From positions 1-64,000 of the forward strand of contig KV918948.1 in assembly GCA_002049455.2 (NCBI GenBank): DNA of 64,000 nucleotides. Reading direction: 5' to 3'. This document shows, piece after piece, positions 10,801 to 20,993 of this stretch; the stretch's first letter is position 1; each line of letters opens with the position of its first letter. The notes below the pieces were generated by a model. The model was not told the DNA's origin. It saw nothing but the letters and a program-made list of their open reading frames with translations, and searched no databases. The stretch comes from Porphyra umbilicalis. Taxonomy: Eukaryota > Rhodophyta > Bangiophyceae > Bangiales > Bangiaceae. Position numbers and translations under genes: made by a program.

Positions 10801-11494
10801 TCAGCCCTCGGGCGCCGTCTGGCGGCCATCCGCACCACCCCCCGGCGACGACACCCCCCCTCGTGGTCGCGCGCCGCGCGCGCCCTCCGCCGCCGCACCC
10901 CCGCCGCCGCCGCCGCCGCCGTCGAGGCCGCCCGACAACGACTCGAGCCGCGCGGCGAGCGCCGCCTCCTCCACCGCCGCCGACACCAAATCCGACCCCC
11001 CCCCCCGTCGGCGCCGTCCAAGGACGGGCGCCACGCCGGCGCGGTCGCCGCCGCCGGGGCGCCCCCACCCCCACCGGCGGTCGGCGGGGTGGCCGCACCC
11101 CCAGGCCGGTGGGCGAGTGCCGGGACGGCCGTGCGTGCGCCGCCCGCCGCCACCGCCGCCGCCGCGGCGCTGGCCACAGGCCGGCGAGGCCCCCCCCCTC
11201 CCTCCCGCGCGGCGCGGCGCCCCCCCCCGCCGCAAACAGGTCGACGCTCAGATCCGACCGCAGCTCCGACGACAAGTCGCGGGCGGTGGCGAGGCCCCGC
11301 CGCCACCCCGCCGCAACGCCGCCGCCGCCGTCGGTGGCGGCGGCGGCGGCCGCCGCCGCCACCTGTGCCCGCCGCAGCGTGCGCGCCACGTGGCCGGCGG
11401 CGGCGCCCGCGGCGCGGGCGTAGACGGGGAGGCTCTTGGGGCCGACCGCGACGGTCGCGACCGCCGCAAAGAAGAGGAACTCTGTGGTTTCCAT
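10801..11494 (-). CDS. TatB-like single-pass protein, probably mitochondrial
   Basis: From the ATG at 11494 the protein starts METTEFLFFAAVATVAVGPK. This is a short N-terminal membrane helix ending in GPKSLP, then an amphipathic Ala/Arg helix (VYARAAGAAAGHVARTLRRA). That is the TatA/TatB/Hcf106 architecture, and it most resembles the mitochondrial TatB-like proteins of plants. Twin-arginine translocases export folded proteins. The middle is Gly/Ala/Pro-rich. Near the C-terminus a normal-looking helix, SDLVSAAVEEAALAARLESL, reads in another frame. To join these parts the frame must change at the C9 run 11220-11228 and again at the C11 run 10996-11006 (plus-strand bases). No TatC is seen here. 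The helix motif is short, so a hydrophobic protein of other origin is possible. Confidence 0.6.
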
Positions 11495-12350
11495 GCGTGC
11501 AAGAGCGCGGGGCGGCAAAGGGGGGGGGGGCGAGGCAAAGGTTGAGCAGGTCAAGGTCGTTGTGCAGTCGGACGCGATGGACAGCCGTGTTCCGTGCCTG
11601 GGCGGCCTGAGGGAAATTCGGTGAAGAACCGACCCCACGTGCCGCCACACAGCCAACCGCGTGGTGCACCACAATCAAAAAACTGCGACCGGGATCTGCT
11701 CCGCACCGGTGCGGAACAGATCCCGGTCGTAGTTTTTTGATTGGCTGCGCAGCGCGGTGGCCCATCCTGTGGTTGTGGTGCCAGGCGCTCCTTCACCAGG
11801 GTGTCCACCCTTATCTTCAACCAAACCAAATCAAATCACATATTTATGTCGAAGGAAACACTTCCAGAAGCACAGACGTTGAATTGAACACATACTTGTT
11901 CAGTCGTGGTGGCCGGCTGTACAGACAATTTCTTCTTGACCGGCCATACACCCCCTTCCAGGAGGCCTTTTCTCATATAAGTCGTTTACAGCCGCGGTAA
12001 ATACCAAATAGAATTCAATGTCAAACGCTTAATTGAATTTACGCTGAAGGTAACGTCTCGTCCGATATTTGGTTGAATCTCGCAACCCTGTCCTCCACCG
12101 GCAGGGGCGGTTCGCTCGCGAGGGTCCCGACCGAGCGCACCGTGCTCACCGTGTGCTTGGCGCCCAGCGAATGTCGGGGCGCCGCTCGTCTGGGCCCCCG
12201 CGGGCTCGAACCCGTCCGTTTGCGTGCACAGCGCGTGCTGGCCGCCCCCGTTGTGCCCTCTGCAGGGGGCAGCTGCCCCCGCGGGTACTGTTCTAGACGC
12301 GGGTGCGGTTGGGCTGTGCACGCCGCACGCGCTCGGTCCGTTTTGCCGGC
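11495..12350. other. Divergent intergenic region with palindrome
   Basis: Lies between the divergently read TatB-like and ankyrin genes and should hold both promoters. It contains the near-palindrome at 11672-11743 and an AT-richer stretch at 11800-12060 with TTGAATTGAA/TTAATTGAATT motifs, probably the body of a small element. No gene is seen. Confidence 0.5.
11672..11743. repeat. 72-bp near-perfect palindrome
   Basis: The sequence from CAATCAAAAAACTGCGACC to its mirror GGTCGTAGTTTTTTGATTG is symmetric about 11707/11708 (CCGCACC|GGTGCGG), with only two mismatched pairs by eye. Outside it the flanks remain loosely complementary. It could fold into a long hairpin and is probably part of a foldback or MITE-type element. 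Confidence 0.75.
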
Positions 12351-14402
12351 ATGCCCGCGCGGAGCCCCTGGTCCCGCGGTGCGCCCGCGACACCCGCCGG
12401 CATGCCCAGCCAAGCCGCCTTTCGCAAGGCGTGTCGGACCGGCGACACGCCCCGAGTCGTGAGCCTCCTCCGCGTCGACGCGTCGCTGGTGACGGCGCGC
12501 CTCAATGCGGCCGGGGAGCGGGCCCTCCACGTGGCCATTGACCAAAACAAGGTGTCCATCGCGGACATCCTCCTCGACGCGGGCGCGCTGGTCGACGCCC
12601 GCCGCGAAGATGGCTACACCCCCCTGTGCGTGGCCGTGTCGGAGGGGCTCGTGAGGGCCGCGCAGCACCTACTCAAGGCTAACGCCAACGCCAATGTGCG
12701 GACGAGGGGCAACGAGACGCCCCTGCTGCTCGCCGCCAAAGCCGGGTGTGACAAGCTGGTGGCGGCGTTGCTCAAGGCGGGCGCGCGCATCGACGACGCG
12801 GGCCCAGAGGGCTACACGCCGCTGCTGGCGGCGGCGGCCGTGTCCAAATCGTTGCGGGTGGAGCGGCTGCTCATTGCCCGCGGCGCCAACGTCAACGCGA
12901 CCCGCTGCGACGGGTGGACCGCGTTGCACTTTGAGGCGCACTCGGGCCGCCAGACGATGGTGCGGGCGCTCGTCCGCGCCGCCGCCACCGTCGACGCGCG
13001 CGCCAGCGACGGGTGGACGCCGCTGATTATGGCGGCGAGCGAAGGCCACCTGCCGGTCGTGCGGGAGCTGCTCGACTGTGGGGCGTCGGCACAGGCGGCG
13101 CGGCATGGGGGCTGCACGAGCCTGTACGTTGCCGCGGAGGACGGCCACGCAGACGTGGTGGCGGCGCTGCTGGCTGCGGGCGCCGACGTGGACGCGCCAA
13201 ACGACTTGGCGTCGACGCCGCTCTCCATTGCCTCCCACAATGGCCACGTGCGCGTCGTGCGGCTGCTGCTCCGGGCCGGGGCGGACCCGGGGGTGGCCCG
13301 CACGGACGGGTGGACGCCCTTGATGCTGGCGGCGTTGCTTGACCACGGGCCCGTGGCGGCAGAGCTGCTCGCCACCCGTCGGGCGGCCATCAACCGCCGG
13401 CTCCCCGTGCTGACCGACGCGGAAAAGGGCGGCGACTGCATTACGGCCTACTCGGCTCTGCACGTGGCGGCGGAGCACCGGGCCAGTGCCGTCCTCAAGC
13501 TGCTCCTCAAGGCCGGCGCGGACCCGGACGGGGGCGTCTCGGGTGGCGACGGCTACACGCCGCTGATGTTGGCAGCGTTGGAGAATAACGTGGTCGCCAT
13601 TGACGCGCTGTTGAGCAGCGGCGCCACCCTACACGCAGTCGTCAGCGGGGGGCACGACGAACGCGACGGGGACGTTGGCAGCGGCGTCGACGGGGCGGCG
13701 GCGGCGGTGGGGGTCACCGCCCTGTCCGCGGCGGCGGGTGCGGGGCACGACGACGCGGTCGCGGCGCTGCTCCGTGACGACATTGGCGGCACGCCCTCGT
13801 GGATCCTGTGGGCCGCCCTCGACGCCGCCCGGGCGGCAAAGCACGTGGACCTGGCGGTGTGGCTACAGGACGTCTCCTCGCGGCTGCCGCCACCGCCGCC
13901 GAGCGGGCGGTCACACGTCGGGGAGGGGTCGACGACGCCGCCGCCGGGGCCGCCGCCCGCCAAGCGCCGGCGGCTTGCCGGCGACGTGCCAGCGGGCGGG
14001 GGTGGCGAGGCGACCCCGTCGGCGGTCGTGGCCTCGCCGCCGCCGTCTTTGGCGGCGGCCCCGTCGCGGATAGCCGCCCCCGTCGACGTCAAGCCCCCGC
14101 CGCTGTCAGCCGGACGCGCCGCTGTGGTCGTGCCCCTCCCCCTGTCGGCGACGCCCGCGCAAGTCGCGTCGGCTTTTATCGACTATGTGTCGGTTGGCAT
14201 GGAGGCCGAGGCGAAGGCGGAACTGGCCGCCGCCGTCACCTCTGCGGCGCTCGATGAGGATGTGTCGGGGGCGTTGGCGGCAGAGGAGAATGTGGACGAG
14301 CTGACCGACCTGCTGCTGAGGACGTACAAGCAGGGCAAGAAGTCGTGGGGGTCTGTGCGGCGGGGGCGCCGGTTTTTTGAGGCCGTCCAACGGCAGCCGT
14401 GA
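12351..14402 (+). CDS. Ankyrin-repeat protein
   Basis: About 680 residues from the ATG at 12351; a second ATG at 12402 also fits. About twelve ankyrin repeats run from roughly residue 40 to 480, recognisable by DGWTPLIMAASEGH, DGYTPLMLAALEN, NGHVRVVRLLLRAGADP and similar. Ankyrin stacks bind other proteins. Repeats 9-11 are interrupted by Gly/Asp/Val-rich loops. After the repeats comes a Pro-rich linker with a basic patch (AKRRRLAG), a possible nuclear signal, and a helical C-terminal domain of about 90 residues (ATPAQVASAFIDYVSVGMEA, then ENVDELTDLLLRTYKQGKKS) that I do not recognise. The frame is intact throughout. Partner and pathway cannot be told. Confidence 0.88.
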   Translation: MPARSPWSRGAPATPAGMPSQAAFRKACRTGDTPRVVSLLRVDASLVTARLNAAGERALHVAIDQNKVSIADILLDAGALVDARREDGYTPLCVAVSEGLVRAAQHLLKANANANVRTRGNETPLLLAAKAGCDKLVAALLKAGARIDDAGPEGYTPLLAAAAVSKSLRVERLLIARGANVNATRCDGWTALHFEAHSGRQTMVRALVRAAATVDARASDGWTPLIMAASEGHLPVVRELLDCGASAQAARHGGCTSLYVAAEDGHADVVAALLAAGADVDAPNDLASTPLSIASHNGHVRVVRLLLRAGADPGVARTDGWTPLMLAALLDHGPVAAELLATRRAAINRRLPVLTDAEKGGDCITAYSALHVAAEHRASAVLKLLLKAGADPDGGVSGGDGYTPLMLAALENNVVAIDALLSSGATLHAVVSGGHDERDGDVGSGVDGAAAAVGVTALSAAAGAGHDDAVAALLRDDIGGTPSWILWAALDAARAAKHVDLAVWLQDVSSRLPPPPPSGRSHVGEGSTTPPPGPPPAKRRRLAGDVPAGGGGEATPSAVVASPPPSLAAAPSRIAAPVDVKPPPLSAGRAAVVVPLPLSATPAQVASAFIDYVSVGMEAEAKAELAAAVTSAALDEDVSGALAAEENVDELTDLLLRTYKQGKKSWGSVRRGRRFFEAVQRQP

Positions 14403-14774
14403 CGGAGGTGCGCGCGGACGCGGGGGCGGGGGGGGAGGCACGCGGCACGGGACGATGGGCGGTCGATGCAACGCCGCCGCGGCTGCTTGCATGTTGTCTT
14501 GCCCGTGGCGTGTTTCGACCGGGGTACTGTGAGCTCAGGCGCCGGTGTGTTGATGCGGGAGTCCTCCGAGGTGTGCCGTGTGCTTGTGCTGTTTATGCTG
14601 CCTTTCAACTCGAGTGCGTTGGGTTGATCGCCACAAGGGCGGTTTATCGTCTCGCGGTGATGTCCACGCCGACGCGCGTGTCCTCACGCCTGTGCCAGTC
14701 CCCCCTTCCCACGCACAGCTCTTCACCAACAAGGGGACGACATCGTGACCTCGCTAACGCGCGCTTCGCCGAGC
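14403..14774. other. Short convergent spacer
   Basis: Between the stops of the ankyrin gene (+) and the GPX-like gene (-). No gene or strong structure is seen. Confidence 0.5.
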
Positions 14775-15628
14775 TCATTCCTCCTCCTCTGGCCCCCAAT
14801 CGTCTTCGGCCCTGGTCATGTCCTCCTCCTCCACAGTCTCAATGACGACAGCCGGTAGCTCGGGCTCAGCCGCCTCGGTTGACTTGGCCTTCTTGGGCGT
14901 CAACAGGGGGGAGCCCGCCCCCTCCTCGCGCTCGACGAGCTCCTTAATCGCCGCCTCCACCGCCTCCTCCCCCTCGGTCAGCCCAAAGCGGGCGACGCAG
15001 ATGCCCTCCCTGCTAAACAGGAAGCTGCCGTGGAAGTTCCACACCACATCTGGGGGCAGCGGGAAGGCGTCGAGGCCCATCCCAAAGAGCGGGTTCTCCT
15101 CAATGTCCCCCTTGGACATCATGTGAAAGCGGACCCCGTACTTGGCCTTGACGTTGGCGGCAATGTCCTCATTGTCCCCCGGCTCCTTTTGGCCGTACCA
15201 GTTGCAGGGGAAGGCCAGGATCTCCAACCCGGCCTTGCCGTACGTGTCGTGCATCTGCACCATGTGCGCGTACTTGGCGTCCGACTCGTCGTCCTCCGAC
15301 GCCACGTTGATCACCCACAGGACTTTGCCCCGCAGGGTCGCCATATCCAGGAGGCCCCAGTGAATGTTCCGAAGCGGCGGCACCTCCCACGCCGTCGGGT
15401 ACAGTTCGGGGGAAGGCGGGAGGCCGCGCCGGAAGCGCGCCGTCGGCGCCGTCCGCACCGGCAGGGGGGGGGCGGGACGGCATCGCATGCGAGGTGGCGG
15501 CGGGCGGACGCGGGTGCAACCGCCACCCGCTGGCCAGTAAAGCGAGACAGCGTGGATGCAACACGACCAGGGGGTGGGGGCGTGGGGGCGTGCCTGGTCG
15601 GCACCGCCGCCGGCACAAAGGCCGCCAT
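14775..15628 (-). CDS. Glutathione-peroxidase-like protein lacking the catalytic Cys
   Basis: The thioredoxin-fold core follows the GPX family closely: LRGKVLWVINVAS, GLEILAFPCNWYG, EPGDNEDI, YGVRFHMMSKGDI and WNFHGSFLFSREG. GPXs reduce peroxides through a Cys or Sec in NVAS-x-C-G. Here that site reads NVASEDDE, with no Cys and no in-frame TGA for Sec. The tetrad Gln (CNQF) is Trp (CNWY). The Trp and Asn of WNF remain, and so does the Cys of FPCN. The protein is thus probably not a classical peroxidase. The ATG at 15628 opens an Ala/Pro/Arg/Ser leader (MAAFVPAAVPTRHAP) that suits a plastid or secretory presequence. It joins the core only through a frame change at the G9 run 15464-15472. The C-terminal 45 residues are acidic and dispensable-looking. 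Confidence 0.83.
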
Positions 15629-15952
15629 GACAACGACGAACAGTCGGCGGGGGGGCAGGCAATCCGACGGTGGCTGGTGGGCGACAAGTAGGCCGTGGAA
15701 TGGTTGTTCAACACCACGCCCAAAACAGGTGGGCAGCAAAAGCACGGAGCTGAGCAGCAGGAGGGAGTCGCAGCGTGCGTGAGGTGGCACAGTGCGGCGG
15801 GCAGCAAAGCAGTGCTCACGAAGCGACGCAGGCGGCAAGTTGCTCACCACGCGTGCTCCTTGATCGAGACAAACCCGAATCTCGCTTCAATTCCTTTTCT
15901 TGATCGCCGCCGTGCCGACGATGCGCCAATCTCGGACAGCAGCTAAACAGCA
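15629..15952. other. Upstream region of the GPX-like gene
   Basis: Holds the likely promoter and 5' leader of the minus-strand GPX-like gene, up to the start of the inverted-repeat element at 15953. No gene is seen. Confidence 0.45.
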
Positions 15953-16705
15953 GGCGCCAGCGCAGTGGGGCTTAGACCGTGTACCTTACAGATCTGCAAA
16001 TCCTCTGCCATGGCGTGTTGCAGACTGCTTGCAGGTCTGGAAAAGTGGCCGAGTGAGCCATAATTTCCTGCAGCAGAGATCTGCGGAGCAGCTCATTGTC
16101 GTGCATTTATGCAAAAAAAAACGGAGGACCGGTGCTTTTCTTTCATGGAAAGCACCGTGACAGTGCGGAGGTCTTGTGCCAAAAAGGTCCAGCGTGTTCC
16201 CCCGTTTTTTTCTGCCCACGAAAAGCCTTTATTGTTTTTGACCTGCAGGAAATCTGCTGGTAAAATGTTGCAGGTCGCTGCCGGACCCCTGTTGCAGCGC
16301 ACAATTTCTTCGCCGGATCTGTGGAAACATGCCACTGGGCTGCACTTGCAGCGCATGTCTTCAGCATCAAGTCTGCTGCAGAATGACGATAACGGCTTCC
16401 CATTGGTGAAAATGAGATAACTCCGCGCCTCCTAGGAGTTATACTAGCGTACAGCAGAAGAACAGCACGAGCTGAGCATCGTCTCAGCATTCGGATGATC
16501 CAGACAAGCAGCGAAAGAGCAGAAAACATGCGTGTTGATCTGCCAGATATCCGTTGAGCCAGCAGGCTGCCAGCACAAAATGGCCCGACATGCAGCCATT
16601 TGGCAGACTGTGGAGATCCTGCAACAGTCTGCAACACGGAATCAGCAGATCCGTAAGGTACACGGTCTAAGCCCCGCTGCGCAGTGGCGCTCGCAGCTGG
16701 CGCCA
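15953..16705. mobile_element. Non-autonomous DNA transposon with long terminal inverted repeats
   Basis: Both ends begin GGCGCCAGC and continue into GGGGCTTAGACCGTGTACC, TTAC and RGATCTGC in inverted orientation (left about 15953-15995, right about 16643-16705). Weaker complementarity continues inward for tens of bases (TGTTGCAGACTG in both). The inside has no coding capacity but repeats CTGCAG and TGCAGA motifs and holds a small hairpin GGTGCTTTTC/GGAAAGCACC near 16130-16153. It is MITE-like. I could not define a target-site duplication. Confidence 0.75.
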
Positions 16706-18251
16706 CGCGTGCCACACCAGTGGGCCCCCAGCGCCAGTCCGCCACAGGAAGAGGAAGATCGCGTGGTGGTCCGTCCATATCAACCAGTAGTCACCTCTGG
16801 AAGAGGTGATCATATGATCCCATTCCTGTGATCATTTGATCCCCGAGGCCGGTAGAATAGACACTAGAAGCTTCGCTAATGACTTCTCGTGGCAGCGCGC
16901 TGCTAGCAGCCTCTCCTTGTGGCCCTCTTGGACACGCCCCTAAGGCGCGATATCGCGTGGGTCCAAGCACAGCCCGCGGCGAGTCGCTCGTGTGCAGGGG
17001 CTCTCTACCACCCCCTCCTCTCCCCCGCAGGGATTCAGTCAGAAGGGGATAGACAGCGAGGTGGGTGTGACCGCACGACGGGTCGTGGCGGCCTGCTACG
17101 CCACACCGCCTCGACCATGCACTGTTTCTGGGGACCACGCAACCGCTTCTGTCGGCATGCCCCCCGCACCCCGCTTGCTCCGTGCTTGGTCGCGACTGTC
17201 CCAACCTCAGCGGCCTGACACCCCCCCCCCCAATCCAGTGCGATCGCACGCATGTTCTATTCTGTCGTGTTGATCGGCTGGCGACCACGCCGCACATCGA
17301 AGAAAGGCGGAACAATACTGCCGGGCGGGTGGCTGTCGACTGACGCCGCCCGGTCGCGCACGATGCAAGTGCGGCAGAGCAGGGGGAGATTAGAAGGTTG
17401 TCGACCGCAGTAGTCGAACGACGTCGGCGCCGTCAAATCGTTGCTGGTGTGCACCGCCATGGCCTCAGCTGCCTGTCCAGGGAGAGTCCCTTGCCGGCAC
17501 ACGAATCGCATTGGGAATCCTACCGGACACCACCTCGGTGCCCCGCCTCTTCCGGCTGTAGTGGAAGAAGCGACGGTTTTGAGCCACCGACCAACCGCAA
17601 CGTCCCGTGTGCGGGCAGCGACCGGCGGCTGCCTTCCTCCTTTCCGGATGCTAGTACCGCCATTGCCTGCGTAAGCTCTTGAGGGCTGGTGGGGCTTTCG
17701 ACGACACTGGCAATCGCTCCGCCACCGTCTTTGTTGCTGTATCATGCATGGCACGTGCCGCCGACCAGAGTGGGTCGCGCCGCGTACTGCGACTGTTGGA
17801 GTGGCCGGCGGCAGCGACGGACACAACGACGTGTGCACGGACCAAGACCGTTGTCGCCAGCCATGCGGATGCGAACCCCACGGGCAGAGCGTTGAGTGCC
17901 CTCATGCCGATGGACTGGAAGCTCAGCACGGGCGGCCGGCGGCGTTTGCATGGCGTGCGAGCGTTCGCCGCAGCGACGGCTGTGAAGTCATTGCGGACAC
18001 GGGCACGCCCGGCCCCGTGGCTATATATACTGCAATGGGGAATGTCTTCTGAGTACGCAGATCGATATGGGCATGTCCAGTCATCGGTGCGGTGCGTGGA
18101 GGGGAGGTGTCCACACCCTAGGGCTTCCTTGGGTTACTGGTGAGCGGCGTCTCGCGCGGCGGTTGTGAAGGCGGTGGTCGCCCGCTCCCCCCGTCTGCAG
18201 AGGTTGCCGCCTCACCACCTTCCCGCCGCCGCTTTGAGCCTTACCTTGGCC
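16706..18251. other. Intergenic; shared 20-mer, no recognised gene
   Basis: Open frames on both strands (for example 17257-17838 minus and 17679-18143 plus) lack family signatures. At 16863-16882 a 20-mer, ACTAGAAGCTTCGCTAATGA, recurs inverted at 63775-63794. Just before it TAGAATAGACACTA recurs at about 21064. These look like remnants of one repeat family. The last few hundred bases should contain the zinc-finger gene promoter. Confidence 0.45.
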
Positions 18252-20993
18252 ATGCAGCCGCAGAGCGGGTACGTACGCAGCAGCAACGCCTGGGGTGGCC
18301 CCGTCATCCCCGTGCCGCTCGACGCCCCCGGCACCCGCCGGGCGCAGCAGATGGTCGTTGCCGCCTACACACGGGAAGACGCGTCGCTGGTCGGCAGTCT
18401 CGTTGACGAGTACGTGGCAGACCGCCCCGAGATTGGGAAGTGGCTCTATGGCGGTGCCGCGGAACGCCCGCCCGTGGCGGGGCTCTCGGACATTGGAGAA
18501 GTGTACCGCGCCGAGTTTGACGGACAGCCCGCGTCCACGCTCGCCCAATCTGGGGAATGCCTCTTGTGGCAAACGTCCCTGCCCCCGTACGTGCTCGGCA
18601 CGGTCCCCGACGCCAAGGCCGGCCACCCGTTTGCCCCAATGGGCGCCGCCGTGTCGGGGATGCCTTTTGCCGATGTGTGTCTGCGACGTCGTTTTGCGGT
18701 CAACCTGGCCGCTGGTGCGTTGGAGCAAGTCGAGGTGGCATTTATGGGTGACGGGCGGGTCATTGCGCACGAACGACGGGTCGTCAAAACGATTGACGGC
18801 CAACACTTCCACGAGGCCGTCCGCTGGTACGCCCACGCGGGGCCCGTCGGCGAGGCACCGCCGCGGGAAGCCCACCTGGCCCAACTGCTGATGCGGTCAT
18901 GGGAGCGGCGAGAGCCATGCATGGCCTGCGACGCAACGGGGGGGCCCGTCCGACAGCCCTGCTTCCACAAGGTCGCCAACGTCCGTGGCTTACCACTCCT
19001 CTCCTGGCGGGAGTGGTGTGCGTCTGCCGGCGCCCTCGGGCTGGCCGGTCGCAACTCGTTTGAGCTACAGCTATATGCGGCGGCAGCGGAGTCGGTGCCC
19101 GATATGACGTCGGCGGCAAGCAATCGAGATGCCGGCAGGTGCCCACAGAAACCGTCCGATTCGGGTGTTACGTTGACGCTTCCGTCCGTCGGCTACCGCT
19201 ACTCCTTCCACAAGACGGATAGTGCGCTGTCCTGCTTCTCTGAATCGATGCGCCGCGTCATCCTCGGAGGGGGGGACCAGCCGTCTGCGGACACGCTGCG
19301 CTTTGGCACCCCCCTCTACCAAACGACTGTTGCGCTCGCGCAGATGGCGCCGAGACCCGCCGAGGGTGACGGGGAGGACAACGAGGCCCGCCGCCGCACC
19401 AAATCCCGGCGTGTGGTGGTTAAATTGAGCAAGGCCATGGCTGAGCTGCCCCCCCGGTTGGGGCCTCATTCGACCGGAGAGGAGCCACCCATGCTGCTGG
19501 GCGCCGCGCCCGAGCCAGTGAACCTCTCTGACGTTGGGGGCAGTGATCGAGCGGGGCGATACTCCCCCGCTGCTCTGTCATCCGACTGGGACACCCTCGT
19601 CGCGTCTATTCTTGGCGACACCAAAGACGACGCCGGCGGCGCCGTGGCTGAAGACACTGGCGTGGTCACCCTCGATGCGAACTTTCGAGCCAAGGCAGCT
19701 CCCAGCGGTGTGCGTCAGGTGAGGATTGCCGCTCCAGCCGCGGCTGCGGCGGCCTGTTGGACACAGGGTGGGCGGATGGGCGACTCGGCGTTTATCGACA
19801 TCTTTGCCGACGACAAGAGCGAGTTTAGATTGGCCGCCTCGAGCTCCCGCCGCGGCGCCGAGACGTCCTCAATGTGGTCACCAAGTCCGTCCGACGACCG
19901 CTGCGGGAGCGAACGACGGCTCCCAGTGACGTCCCCGACGGCGAACGCTGCAGAGATGGTGCACGCCGCCTTTTGCACCGCGGTCGGTAGCACCATGCCT
20001 CCGTCCACGTCTCCCGACGGCAGTACCAAGCCTGAACTGCCGCTCCCCGCCGTTGATCGCGCCATGGAGGAGCTCGTCACGCGAGACCGAAGCGTCATGA
20101 CCCCTGGCTCTGCGTATGGTAGCAGCCCCGCGCCCGAGGCAGTTGCTCCAAGCGGTGCCGAGGATGTTCAGTGGTCATTCGCAGGTGAGGAGAACGCAAC
20201 GGGGAGCGGCAACGATTGGGACAACTCGAGGGCGGGCGTGGTCGTCGGCAGCAGCAGCGTGTGGAGCGAAGATGTGGCGACGGTGCGGCGAGGCGCACTT
20301 GATGCCGCCCCGCCGTCGACTGCAGCGGCTGCGCCAGGCGTCCAGGTGTCTCGCAGCTCTAGCACCGGCTCGACGGTGCCACCGGTCGCCGCCGCCGCCG
20401 CCTATGCACCCACGGCGGCGCCGACTTCCCGCGCGCTGGCCGCCAGCCTTGCCCCCCCCCCCACCCCCGGCCAGACGGCCGCACCGGCGCGGAGGCCCAA
20501 GGTGCATCCGTGCCCTCAGTGCGACGCGTCGTTTGCGTCTCGCTCCGACTTGGTGCGCCACGTGACGACCGTCCACGAGCGCTACCGCCAGTGGCCGTGT
20601 GAGTACCCCGGCTGCACGTTTGTCGCCCTTCAAAAGGGGCACCTGACCACCCACGTGGCCGCCATCCACCACACCGCCCGCCCGTACGTGTGCGAGGAGT
20701 GCGTTACGGTGGGGCGGCAGCCATTCCGGGCCATCACCCGCTCGGCGGTCGAGCGCCACGTGCGGCGGGTGCACCGGGGCATCCGCCCGCACGCGTGCCC
20801 GGGGTGCGGGCAAATGTTTGCGGCGCGCTCCGACATGAGCCGCCACTTCCAGCGACAGCATGGGGCGGCGGGGGGGGGGGGGGAGGGCGGGACGACCACG
20901 GCGGCCACTGAGGCAGTCGGGGCGGGCGGTACGGTGGCAAATGAGGCGGGGGCATTGTCGCCGGCGCAGCGTTCAAGCGATGATGCGACGTGA
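18252..20993 (+). CDS. C2H2 zinc-finger protein with an unrecognised N-terminal domain
   Basis: About 910 residues from the ATG at 18252; the open frame reaches further upstream but without an ATG. Near the C-terminus are four Cys2His2 fingers: HPCPQCDASFASRSDLVRH, WPCEYPGCTFVALQKGHL, a spaced finger (YVCEECVTVG, with 18 residues between Cys and His) and HACPGCGQMFAARSDMSRH. Such arrays bind DNA, so a nuclear transcription factor is likely. The first 270 residues form a compact, well-mixed domain with conserved-looking Trp/Cys/His (MACDATGGPVRQPCFHK) that I do not recognise. The middle 450 residues are Ser/Ala/Pro-rich and disordered. The frame is intact even through poly-C stretches. Confidence 0.85.
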   Translation: MQPQSGYVRSSNAWGGPVIPVPLDAPGTRRAQQMVVAAYTREDASLVGSLVDEYVADRPEIGKWLYGGAAERPPVAGLSDIGEVYRAEFDGQPASTLAQSGECLLWQTSLPPYVLGTVPDAKAGHPFAPMGAAVSGMPFADVCLRRRFAVNLAAGALEQVEVAFMGDGRVIAHERRVVKTIDGQHFHEAVRWYAHAGPVGEAPPREAHLAQLLMRSWERREPCMACDATGGPVRQPCFHKVANVRGLPLLSWREWCASAGALGLAGRNSFELQLYAAAAESVPDMTSAASNRDAGRCPQKPSDSGVTLTLPSVGYRYSFHKTDSALSCFSESMRRVILGGGDQPSADTLRFGTPLYQTTVALAQMAPRPAEGDGEDNEARRRTKSRRVVVKLSKAMAELPPRLGPHSTGEEPPMLLGAAPEPVNLSDVGGSDRAGRYSPAALSSDWDTLVASILGDTKDDAGGAVAEDTGVVTLDANFRAKAAPSGVRQVRIAAPAAAAAACWTQGGRMGDSAFIDIFADDKSEFRLAASSSRRGAETSSMWSPSPSDDRCGSERRLPVTSPTANAAEMVHAAFCTAVGSTMPPSTSPDGSTKPELPLPAVDRAMEELVTRDRSVMTPGSAYGSSPAPEAVAPSGAEDVQWSFAGEENATGSGNDWDNSRAGVVVGSSSVWSEDVATVRRGALDAAPPSTAAAAPGVQVSRSSSTGSTVPPVAAAAAYAPTAAPTSRALAASLAPPPTPGQTAAPARRPKVHPCPQCDASFASRSDLVRHVTTVHERYRQWPCEYPGCTFVALQKGHLTTHVAAIHHTARPYVCEECVTVGRQPFRAITRSAVERHVRRVHRGIRPHACPGCGQMFAARSDMSRHFQRQHGAAGGGGEGGTTTAATEAVGAGGTVANEAGALSPAQRSSDDAT

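Noticed and set aside
14775-15628. Selenocysteine version of glutathione peroxidase
   Set aside because: The codons at the catalytic site encode Glu-Asp-Asp, and no in-frame TGA lies nearby.
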